From a bacterium (GTDB lineage: Bacteria > Desulfobacterota > Desulfocorpusculales > Desulfocorpusculum), in NCBI GenBank assembly GCA_037481695.1, contig JBBFLE010000005.1, forward strand, positions 124,001 to 188,000: a DNA stretch of 64,000 nucleotides, in the 5' to 3' direction. How positions within the stretch are numbered: position 1 is the stretch's first letter; each line of letters opens with the position of its first letter. Positions 43,184-50,672 of this stretch are shown here, in pieces. Below the pieces are notes generated by a model, which was not told the origin of the DNA, made no database searches, and saw nothing but the letters and a program-made list of their open reading frames with translations. The position numbers were made by a program, and so were the translations under genes.

Positions 43184-46100
43184 TCAAAAAAGCCCGGGCT
43201 GCGCATCCCTGTACGCTGCACGCTTGCCCTCCGTGCGGAGCGTCTCCCGCTCGCCGAGCAGGGCGTTGATCAACTTCCAGTCCTCGAGATCGCGGGGCAA
43301 AACCTCGAAGAGTGCCTGCGCCAGCTTCCAGAAGGGGCCGTCTTCAAGCAAATCCCGGTCCGCAAGATAGGCGACCAGGTCCTTGCGCTTTTCTTGCTTC
43401 CACAGAAGCAGGCTTCGGTGCAGTGCGTCAATTAGCGGAGGGTTGGGATCGGTTCCCAGCCCTCGGCGGCTCGCGCGGTCACCCAGGAGCGCAAGGCGGC
43501 ACTTGGAACCGTCCACTACGAAGATACCGTGCCCACGGGCGACCTCCATGGCATCAGTTGGGGGACATGCATGTTGCCTGTCTTCTTCTTCCTGCAGCCT
43601 GGAAGGCTGCCCCCCAACTATCTGCACAACGAGGCGCGCGTCGTCCCAGGCCTGCTCGGAGGTCCCGTAGAGGTTCGCCCAGACGTAGTAGAGCGTCGAA
43701 AGGCTGTCCCCGCGGAACTCGCCGGCAATGGCGTCGCGGGCCGCCTGCCTGGCCAGCTCCAGAAGCTCGGGGATACCCACCGGCGTTCCGTCCGCCTTCT
43801 CCACCCGTTCGTACTTGCCGAAGACACCCACGGCCGGGCCGTAGCATGCGACGATGAGGTCCGCGCCACGGAATCCGTAGGCCCAGAAGCGCTTGACGGC
43901 ATCGTGCACGACCTTCTCGATCTCCTTACGGACCTGCTTGAAGGAAGCGGCACTCCCAACGACACGGGGGCGGCAGATGACGGTGACCGAGGAGGCCAGC
44001 GCTGACATGCTTCCCTTCAATGCCGTGGTCAATTCCGTATCAATGGGCCATGTGGCATCCACAGTCAGGCCGGCCTCGAAGATCGCGTCAACGAGGGCGG
44101 TCCACGCTTTCGTTGACTGATGCGCGAACATAATGGAAATGACACCGCCGCGTTTCACTGTCCGATGCGCTTCCGAAAGAGCTTGCGCCAGCTTAGTTCT
44201 GAAATGATTGTCAGCCCTTTCGCCATTGCCCGCGTGCCGGTGCTTAAGCGCCGTTGCCTCATCGGTCTTTGGCGTCAACGGGGTTAGCAACGCTTCGTGG
44301 ACCAGATTTCCGAGTCCTCGCTTCAGCCAGACGTAGAAGTAGTCCGAAAGGTCACCGTACGCGATGGCGTCAAAGTATGGCGGGTCGGTGACGACCATAT
44401 CAGTTGAGCCGTTCCCCATCGCAAGGTGCGACGCATCGCCGAGAAACACCTTGCCTGGTATGCCGGAGGACTCCCTCGAAATAACGCGAAGCATCCAGTC
44501 AACGCCGCCTTCTGCCCCACCAGTAGATTCTGAGAACGGGTTTGCTTCCGGATAGTCCCACGTCATCGGGATTGCTTGGCGCCCGAAGGGGTGTTGAAGC
44601 GTTTCGCGGGTTGTGTCCCACAGCCCCACGTTTGAACTCCGCTGGGCGATCCGGCTTAACCACAATCCCAGATACACCCCCACCGCCTTCCTGTACTCCT
44701 CGTCTTCGATCTCATGTTTCATCGCCTCCAGTGCCTCGTGGAGGCAGGTCACGAAGGTCTGCATGGCCACGAGCTGCCGGGGGTTGAAGAGCGAGCCCCA
44801 GGTCTTCATGCCGTACATGTATGTCGTGAATTGGCCGCGGTGGGACACGTGCCCGTCCGAGCCCGAAACCTCGGGCAGGATCAGCTCTCCCGGCCGCTCG
44901 ACATCGATCGTGCAAGCTGTGCGGAACGCGGCGAGATCGCTCTCCTCGGCAGGTCGGTAGTCCTTGCCGTCCTTTCCTTCGACGATCACGGCGACCATGC
45001 GCTCGGCCATCTGACCCGCCTTGCCCGCACGGCGTAAGTCGTCCTCGGACGTCGGCTGTTCACAGTATGGACAGACGGCCGGCCCACGCTCCTGTTTGGT
45101 GCCTTCGGTCCGCTGGATCGCCTTCCCTTTCGTGATTCCGAAGCGAAGGGTTTTCCGCTGCTTGTCCACGTCCATCGTCAGGGCGACCTTCTTGTCCTTC
45201 TTGTTGCAGACGAGGAGGCTGCGCAGCAGGGGAATCTCGCCGCGGCAGGAAGGATTTGAGCACGGCGCGGTTCGCGCCCACAGGTAGCCAACCACTGGCT
45301 TACCGTCTTTGCCCGGGGGGTAGAGGTGGCCGATCCTTTGACGCGCCCGCTCCAAGATCCAGGTCGCCCATTTCTCGAAGTCGTGGACTAAGACATTGGG
45401 GACCCAAGTTGGGGGGCAGCCTTCCAGGCTGCACTGCTTCATCACATCATCTTCATAGAGCCAAGGGTAGTCTTCGTGCTTTTTGCAAATCCCTGCCTTG
45501 ACGGGGTTATCCCGAATGTATTCCCATTTTTGTAGATAATCCTCCCGGTCGCGAATAATCCGGTCGAAGCTTTCCGGCTGCCAGAGATGTTGGGAGGGAG
45601 GGCAGGCTTCCAGCCTGCAAGAACCAGGCATCTTGCCTGCACGAAGTGCCTTGCTTACCTCATTGGCCGTAAAACTCTTTATGGAATGCAGCACCTTGGA
45701 CAGCTCATGACTGCCGATGGGTTCAATCAACGCATGGACATGATCCGGCATGACCACGGCCTGATGAAGCCGAACCTTCTTACCGTTCCAATGTAGCAGC
45801 GCGTTTAGCACAACCGACCGTTGGAATTCAGGGACCTCAAAACGGTCCCATGTCGAAAACGTGACGTAATAGATGCGACCTTCCAATTCCCAGTGCGGGA
45901 AGTTGCGGCGGGTGGCTTTCAGGCCAGGATGATTGAACAGAGAGAGGGTATCTGTAGGCTCTAGGCTATGCAGGCTGGAAGCACTTGTTTCATGCAGGCT
46001 GGAAGCCTGCCCCCCAACTATTTTTCTCCAGCCAGGCTTGCCGTATTTCTGCGGGAACTCGCAGGTGGCGCGCAGGATGAGGTAGGCCACCGGGTTGTAG

Positions 46101-46741
46101 TCGTTGGCGATGGCCTGGCAGCCCAGCCGCCCCGCTTCCAGCGGGATTGCGCCGCCGCCCGCGAAGGGGTCCAACACGACGGGCGTTTGGCCGCCATACG
46201 CGGCCTGCACCAACTCACGGGCGATGCGCAACACCTCGCGCCCCTGGGGGTTCTCGGGGTCAGAAGTCTCCCACTTCACGAGAGACCGGTCGTCGAGGAG
46301 ATACTTTGGCTCCGGCTCTTTCTCGGCTTTGCCCGCCTCGAAGGCCAGGTACTCCGGCGACCACTTGGCGATGAACATCAGGAGCCTGTTCCGCAGCGTA
46401 TCGGGCATGCCCTCGTAAGGACGGTATGGGTCATTGTCGCGGTGAATGTCACGACCGCGACGGTAGTACGTGAGTTCCGCCGGCACATGTGTCTTCAGAT
46501 GGCGCTCAACCTCTGTCCGGAACTCCTCGGGACAGCGCGGATCGTCGGGATCGGGCACAAGCGACGCGAACACCACCGCCCGCGACGCCGCCAAAGGCCG
46601 CCTGGCCCACCAGAGGTGCAGTGTGGAAATGTGCCCGTGCCGTAGCGATTTATCCCGCACGCTTTCTGCCGAGATCTCACGGATGGGCAGCGCCACTTCG
46701 ATGAGGCGTGGGCAGGAACCATTTACGTTCCGGTTATCCAT
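43184..46741 (-). CDS. DUF1156 Zn-ribbon adenine DNA methyltransferase with inserted transposase
   Basis: A 1185-residue COG1743 methylase. It begins with the DUF1156 segment IEVALPIREISAESVRDKSL, HGHISTLHLWWARRP. SAM-binding motif I is VLDPFAGGGAIPLEA, the catalytic motif is TDPPYFDAIAYGD, and Zn-ribbon Cys pairs (CSNPSC, CPYC) sit between. An insertion (45408-46018) adds about 200 residues carrying a complete REP-associated tyrosine transposase domain without breaking the frame. A second palindromic insertion is at 43556-43619. The ATG at 46741 overlaps the OLD-gene stop. It probably modifies host DNA so that the associated helicase/ATPase system spares it. Whether it folds with the insertion is uncertain. 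Confidence 0.88.
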   Translation of the reverse strand: MDNRNVNGSCPRLIEVALPIREISAESVRDKSLRHGHISTLHLWWARRPLAASRAVVFASLVPDPDDPRCPEEFRTEVERHLKTHVPAELTYYRRGRDIHRDNDPYRPYEGMPDTLRNRLLMFIAKWSPEYLAFEAGKAEKEPEPKYLLDDRSLVKWETSDPENPQGREVLRIARELVQAAYGGQTPVVLDPFAGGGAIPLEAGRLGCQAIANDYNPVAYLILRATCEFPQKYGKPGWRKIVGGQASSLHETSASSLHSLEPTDTLSLFNHPGLKATRRNFPHWELEGRIYYVTFSTWDRFEVPEFQRSVVLNALLHWNGKKVRLHQAVVMPDHVHALIEPIGSHELSKVLHSIKSFTANEVSKALRAGKMPGSCRLEACPPSQHLWQPESFDRIIRDREDYLQKWEYIRDNPVKAGICKKHEDYPWLYEDDVMKQCSLEGCPPTWVPNVLVHDFEKWATWILERARQRIGHLYPPGKDGKPVVGYLWARTAPCSNPSCRGEIPLLRSLLVCNKKDKKVALTMDVDKQRKTLRFGITKGKAIQRTEGTKQERGPAVCPYCEQPTSEDDLRRAGKAGQMAERMVAVIVEGKDGKDYRPAEESDLAAFRTACTIDVERPGELILPEVSGSDGHVSHRGQFTTYMYGMKTWGSLFNPRQLVAMQTFVTCLHEALEAMKHEIEDEEYRKAVGVYLGLWLSRIAQRSSNVGLWDTTRETLQHPFGRQAIPMTWDYPEANPFSESTGGAEGGVDWMLRVISRESSGIPGKVFLGDASHLAMGNGSTDMVVTDPPYFDAIAYGDLSDYFYVWLKRGLGNLVHEALLTPLTPKTDEATALKHRHAGNGERADNHFRTKLAQALSEAHRTVKRGGVISIMFAHQSTKAWTALVDAIFEAGLTVDATWPIDTELTTALKGSMSALASSVTVICRPRVVGSAASFKQVRKEIEKVVHDAVKRFWAYGFRGADLIVACYGPAVGVFGKYERVEKADGTPVGIPELLELARQAARDAIAGEFRGDSLSTLYYVWANLYGTSEQAWDDARLVVQIVGGQPSRLQEEEDRQHACPPTDAMEVARGHGIFVVDGSKCRLALLGDRASRRGLGTDPNPPLIDALHRSLLLWKQEKRKDLVAYLADRDLLEDGPFWKLAQALFEVLPRDLEDWKLINALLGERETLRTEGKRAAYRDAQPGLF
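43556..43619. repeat. In-frame REP-like insertion in methylase gene
   Basis: Begins AGTTGGGGGACATGC and ends GCTGCCCCCCAACT, i.e. inverted ends like those of the transposase element at 45408-46018. It encodes GGQPSRLQEEEDRQHACPPT within a region otherwise like the family. About 64 bases long and frame-preserving. Confidence 0.75.
45408..46018 (-). mobile_element. REP-associated tyrosine transposase (RAYT) element inside the methylase
   Basis: About 610 bases. The ends are imperfect inverted repeats: AGTTGGGGGGCAGCCTTCC on one side and AGTTGGGGGGCAGGCTTCC read inward from the other. Inside, in frame with the methylase, is a Y1/HUH transposase domain: YYVTFSTWDRFEV, the HUH motif MPDHVHALIEP, and the C-terminal tyrosine region WEYIRDNPVKAG. 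Two more hairpins (about 45602 and 45967) lie within. It has no start or stop of its own, so the transposase would be made only as part of the methylase polypeptide or from an internal ATG. Confidence 0.85.
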
Positions 46742-48656
46742 TCTTAGCAAACTCCATGATCTTTTCGCAGAGCTTCTTCAGAGAATCCGATTCTTTCCCA
46801 GCTTCCCACGCTATCTGCAAGCTCGATGCAACGTGAAGCGTGTTCTTACGCAGATTTCCCGCGTGTCCGTATTTCGTATCAGCCTCTGCTCGATAATTAT
46901 CCCAGTCCTCTTTGCCGATCTCCTGCTCAACCACCTGCCCGATGTCAGAGGGCCACATGACCACGGTTTCTCCCCAAAACGTATCAGCCGGGAACGGTTC
47001 GGGATCGGGTACACCGCATAACTTCAGGATCGCGCTGTTGTCTCTGCGGTGCTTTTCCTTGCTCCCGTTCTTATCGGGCTTATCGCCATCTGCATCGATT
47101 AGAACAAAAGCTGGTATCTCAAGACTCTTGGCAACGGCCAGAGGCTGCAGCATTTCGCTTTTTCCATCGGTTGGGATGAGATGGCACCCGAGCCTCCTAT
47201 ACTCATCCCACGACCCCAGGAGGTGCAGGTACGTTGTCAGATAGGCGGTATCCTCAAGTCCCTCAACGAAGACGAGCCTAGAAGCAAAGAACATCTCACT
47301 GAGTGCGGGCTGAAGCGCCTGATGAATCTTGGCCAATTGACCGCCGGCCTTTACTGGCTCTTCTCCTCTAGCTTGTGCGATCCGCTTTGCTACCTCATCG
47401 TGTGTCGTCCTTTTGATCGCTGACGTGCCGTTAATCTTGCGGACCATTCGTACACTCTCGAAGCCTTCACCGGACACGAAATATGGACTGTGAGTGGTGA
47501 TCAAGATCTGGGAGTTTTGTTCGCTCAACCTCATAAACAGGTTGTAAAGATGCCTCGCTTGCGGGGGATGCTGGTAAAGCTCGGGCTCCTCGCAGGCAAG
47601 AATGAGCCGCGGACCTGCCTCAAGGTTGCTACCAGCCAGCTCCTGGAGGAGCGCCAGAAGAAAGGCGCGTTGAAGTCCATGACCGAACCGAGTAGGCTCT
47701 CCTTCAAATCCTGCCTCGCACAGAATAGCTTGAGCGATCGGCTCCTCCACGCGTACCGCCCTCTCGGGATCCTGGTGCCATCTCAACTGCAGAGATGCGT
47801 CGGGGTGTGCCCACTGTACGAGGCGATTTCTCAGTGATTCGGATATTTCTGCCAGCAGTTCTTGCTTTTCGGCGAGGAACTCACTGTATTTCTCCTGCGT
47901 TTCTTTGCGAATAGCATCGATCCGATCCTTGAAGTTGACCTTGGAACGTACTGTTCGGGCCAGAAGCTTTCCAAGCGCCGTCGCCCTTGTCTCGACCTGT
48001 TCACTTGATGCATCTTTGACGGCTGGCACGTAAACCCACTGAATGTACTTCTCCAGAAGGTCCTTTCCTCTGGTTAATCCATAAAACTCGTCGCTGCTCG
48101 GAAGCTCTTCACACATCCCCTGGTGTTTTTCCTCGTAAGTGCGAAGAGCTTCGACCATAGAATCCTTCGTACCCGGAGCCGGGAGATCAGGATATTTCTG
48201 TCGCGCTTTGTTGTATATTTCCTTGAGCTCTGCGACTTTCTTGCCTGCCTTTTCAGCTTCGAAGAAAGGCGCAAACTCTTTGATCACCAGCCTGCGTCCA
48301 TATTGCTTGACTTCGGCCCTGCCGGTGGCGGGGTCAAATCGCGCTTCGGTCGAAACGACTAGCTGATCTTGGCGCACGTAGTGTTTGAGTTCCTCTTTTG
48401 CCTCGGGGGAAAGGTCAGAGAAGGTAACGGTTATCTCGACAGGCTCTGCTGTGTTCTTGCCGTGAAAATCTTCGTCTCCAAGTGAGCGCGTGTTGAGGCC
48501 AGGTATGCCCGTCTCTCCAAAGAAGACATTAAGAGCATGAAGTACGTTGGATTTTCCGGAACCGTTTGGTCCAACGAAGCATGTGTAGTCGTCAAGCTCA
48601 ACGGTTTCCTCTTTTATCGACCGAAAGTTTCGAATTCGAAATGACTTTATCTTCAT
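46734..48656 (-). CDS. OLD-family ATPase/TOPRIM nuclease
   Basis: 640 residues. An SMC/ABC-type ATPase with Walker A GPNGSGKSN about residues 29-37, coiled middle part, signature-like RFGHGLQRAFLLAL, Walker B LILACEEPELYQHP and H-loop ITTHSPYF. It is followed by a TOPRIM nuclease domain (VFVEGLEDTAYL; LIDADGDKPDK). This is the OLD/GajA layout, used in Gabija and other anti-phage systems. No UvrD-type GajB partner is next to it; the neighbours are a methylase and DarTG. The ATG at 48656 follows AGGAGG. Its stop overlaps the methylase start. Confidence 0.9.
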   Translation of the reverse strand: MKIKSFRIRNFRSIKEETVELDDYTCFVGPNGSGKSNVLHALNVFFGETGIPGLNTRSLGDEDFHGKNTAEPVEITVTFSDLSPEAKEELKHYVRQDQLVVSTEARFDPATGRAEVKQYGRRLVIKEFAPFFEAEKAGKKVAELKEIYNKARQKYPDLPAPGTKDSMVEALRTYEEKHQGMCEELPSSDEFYGLTRGKDLLEKYIQWVYVPAVKDASSEQVETRATALGKLLARTVRSKVNFKDRIDAIRKETQEKYSEFLAEKQELLAEISESLRNRLVQWAHPDASLQLRWHQDPERAVRVEEPIAQAILCEAGFEGEPTRFGHGLQRAFLLALLQELAGSNLEAGPRLILACEEPELYQHPPQARHLYNLFMRLSEQNSQILITTHSPYFVSGEGFESVRMVRKINGTSAIKRTTHDEVAKRIAQARGEEPVKAGGQLAKIHQALQPALSEMFFASRLVFVEGLEDTAYLTTYLHLLGSWDEYRRLGCHLIPTDGKSEMLQPLAVAKSLEIPAFVLIDADGDKPDKNGSKEKHRRDNSAILKLCGVPDPEPFPADTFWGETVVMWPSDIGQVVEQEIGKEDWDNYRAEADTKYGHAGNLRKNTLHVASSLQIAWEAGKESDSLKKLCEKIMEFAKNG

Positions 48657-48949
48657 GAGAGCTGACCTCCTACTGATATTTCCTCGCCCTGCGCGTTCCA
48701 TTCCCCTTCGTGGACAACGTACTGGATCTGCCTGTACAGCATCTCCGGGTTGAGCCTTGAGATGGGGTCCTGGATGATGCGAAGCCGGGGATATTCAGTC
48801 TGCCGCCTCGCTTCATTATGCGACGCAGACTTGTTACCTTTGCGAGACGAGATCTGAAGTAACTCTGAAGACCTTCCTGTCAGAGCTCGTTTCAGACTAT
48901 GCCTGGTTGTGCGCCGCAAGGTGGCTCGCACTTTGGTTTGATCAGACAT
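48653..48949 (-). CDS. Small chimeric protein with duplicated helicase C-terminus
   Basis: 98 residues. The first 55 are basic and unrecognised (RATLRRTTRHSLKRALTG). The rest, RLRIIQDPISRLNPEMLYRQ and IQYVVHEG-WNAQGEE, is almost identical to the end of the SNF2 helicase at 50669-54403. The ATG at 48949 follows GAGGAG and lies in the end of darG; the stop overlaps the OLD start. So it has the spacing of a real operon member, but it was probably created by duplication of a 111-base segment. Confidence 0.6.
   Translation of the reverse strand: MSDQTKVRATLRRTTRHSLKRALTGRSSELLQISSRKGNKSASHNEARRQTEYPRLRIIQDPISRLNPEMLYRQIQYVVHEGEWNAQGEEISVGGQLS
48680..48790. repeat. 111-base direct repeat of helicase 3' end
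   Basis: Nearly identical to 50750-50860, the last coding part of the helicase gene. In this copy the following palindromic insertion of the helicase gene is absent, so the copy was probably made before that insertion or the insertion was lost. Confidence 0.85.
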
Positions 48950-50069
48950 CGGCGAACTCCTCTTCCGGTACAGGCAGGTCCACACTTGCCGTTACGTTCA
49001 GCCAGCCCAGCGCAGCCAGATTTCGGATGGTTCCAGCAACTTCAACAGGTTTCACTGGAGGACGGCGACGGATCTTCCATTTCAGCACTGCCTTGAAGAT
49101 GTCGGATTCGCTCGGCCTCTCCATCCCTTGATCCTGCAAGTCTCTGGCGGTGTACATCACAGTCGCGATCATCTCCGCCTGCACCGTGTTGACTCTCAAG
49201 AAGAGATCCGTCGTCCTCTCAATGATTTCTTCAAACGATATGAGCTTGTCTTCGTAAGCCCGCCGGGCGTCTGGGAAAGTACGGCCTGGCTTCACCTCCA
49301 ACATGCGGCCGAGTTCGCGTTCTTCTATCAAGCCGTTGTTAATGAGACGGCTCAACATCGGTTTGACGTCAGGAGAATACGGACCATAGCTGCCGCGCCT
49401 GTACTTCAGACCCGTGTCGAGTCCTTGTTCGGTGGCGACATACGCGATCTTCTGGAAAGTGGTCCGTCCTACGGGCCAGTGATACGGTTCGGATTCGATG
49501 CGATGAACAATATCGACCAAGGCAATCCACTCTGGTTTGACGAATTGCGGCTCGGGCATCAAACCAGGATCAGGCTTAGGTCCGTTGTCTGGGCCGAGGA
49601 ACGAAGGTTGAAGTTCCGCATGAGGAGTTCCATAAGGAGCATAAAGTTCCACTGGAATATCAAGCTCGCGCAAGTAACGATAAAGTGTTGGGCCCACCAC
49701 CCGCCATTCGAGTTGGCCATGACCGCATCCCAATGGCGGAACCGCTAGAGATTCGATGCCCCATTCCCGATAATGGTTTTTTAGGTATTCCAATCCGCGA
49801 ACGATGTCGTCCAGATTGGTGACCGCGCGCCAGTGACTCTTGGTCGGGAAATTAAGAATCCAGGGCGGCAGGAGACGCTTGAAGAGATAGGGGCGCCCGA
49901 GTTTCACTTCCTTGCGACGGCAACGTTCCTGGTAATCCTGGAACATATCGGGGAAGCGTTTTTTGAATTCAAGTGCCACGCCCTTCCCCATGACCCCGAC
50001 GCAGTTCACTGTATTGACCCAGGTTTGGCATTTGGAGTTGAACATGTCACCCATCAAAACCCTGATCAT
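48942..50069 (-). CDS. darG: DarG-like macrodomain antitoxin
   Basis: 375 residues. The N-terminal macrodomain has NTVNCVGVMGKGVALEFKKRFP (residues about 19-40) and PPLGCGHGQLEW, the ADP-ribose-binding loops of DarG, which removes ADP-ribose from thymidine in DNA. The C-terminal domain contains YRRGSYGPYSPDVKPMLSRL, the DUF4065-like region that in DarG binds and blocks DarT. It is encoded 12 bases after darT. Together they form a DarTG system. Confidence 0.92.
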   Translation of the reverse strand: MIRVLMGDMFNSKCQTWVNTVNCVGVMGKGVALEFKKRFPDMFQDYQERCRRKEVKLGRPYLFKRLLPPWILNFPTKSHWRAVTNLDDIVRGLEYLKNHYREWGIESLAVPPLGCGHGQLEWRVVGPTLYRYLRELDIPVELYAPYGTPHAELQPSFLGPDNGPKPDPGLMPEPQFVKPEWIALVDIVHRIESEPYHWPVGRTTFQKIAYVATEQGLDTGLKYRRGSYGPYSPDVKPMLSRLINNGLIEERELGRMLEVKPGRTFPDARRAYEDKLISFEEIIERTTDLFLRVNTVQAEMIATVMYTARDLQDQGMERPSESDIFKAVLKWKIRRRPPVKPVEVAGTIRNLAALGWLNVTASVDLPVPEEEFADV

Positions 50070-50081
50070 GATTACGCTCCT

Positions 50082-50672
50082 TCAAATCGTGAAAATATCA
50101 TGTTCGACCGATACCGGCAGCTTTCCGGCAATGCTTCTTAGCTTCCGCGCTGCCTCTTCCGAACAAACGTAAGCGCCCGTAATAAAACCAGGATCAACAA
50201 ATTTCGGTACCAGCACCTCAGCACACCTGACCCGCTTTCTGAACCAATATTGTATCTGGTCCGGTGCCCGCCAGTCGCGAGCAAAGACAAGTTGCTTATC
50301 CAAGGCGCTTAACCCACCTGGAGCAGGAAGGAAACGCGTGTAATCGCTTGCAGCATTGCCATCTGCAATGATAACGCCTTTCAGACGGAGCACGGCCTTG
50401 TCGATGCGGAGAACCGCCAACTCTTCTCGCCTAGACTGGATCGCGCACATCATTGGGTTGCGTGCGTGAAAATAGAGGTTCGCATAATCGTGCAAACGTC
50501 CGGCGTTCGGTATGACCTTATTCGCCCGACGCGCCTGCACCAGTGGGTTGGATATCGTTTGCACTTTCAGCTGTTTGGCCTTGTTGTGGCTCAGGATGCC
50601 GTGATTCATGATCGATGGTATTATCTCCATGAGCGTGATGAAATGGAGTTCGTCAAGATCGTCCAGGGTCAT
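50082..50672 (-). CDS. darT: DarT ADP-ribosyltransferase toxin (DUF4433)
   Basis: 196 residues. DarT attaches ADP-ribose to thymidine in single-stranded DNA. Visible features: LHFITLMEIIPSIMNHGILS at the N-terminus, LHDYANLYFHARNPMMCAIQ, DGNAASDYTRFL, and a probable catalytic Glu in CAEVLVP. The start overlaps the helicase stop (ATGA). Its presence in the middle of the methylase/helicase operon, not as a separate cassette, suggests co-regulation as an abortive back-up. Confidence 0.92.
   Translation of the reverse strand: MTLDDLDELHFITLMEIIPSIMNHGILSHNKAKQLKVQTISNPLVQARRANKVIPNAGRLHDYANLYFHARNPMMCAIQSRREELAVLRIDKAVLRLKGVIIADGNAASDYTRFLPAPGGLSALDKQLVFARDWRAPDQIQYWFRKRVRCAEVLVPKFVDPGFITGAYVCSEEAARKLRSIAGKLPVSVEHDIFTI

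Noticed and set aside
46734-48656. A Gabija system
   Set aside because: The OLD/TOPRIM protein resembles GajA, but no UvrD-like GajB follows. The adjacent genes are a small ORF and a methylase.
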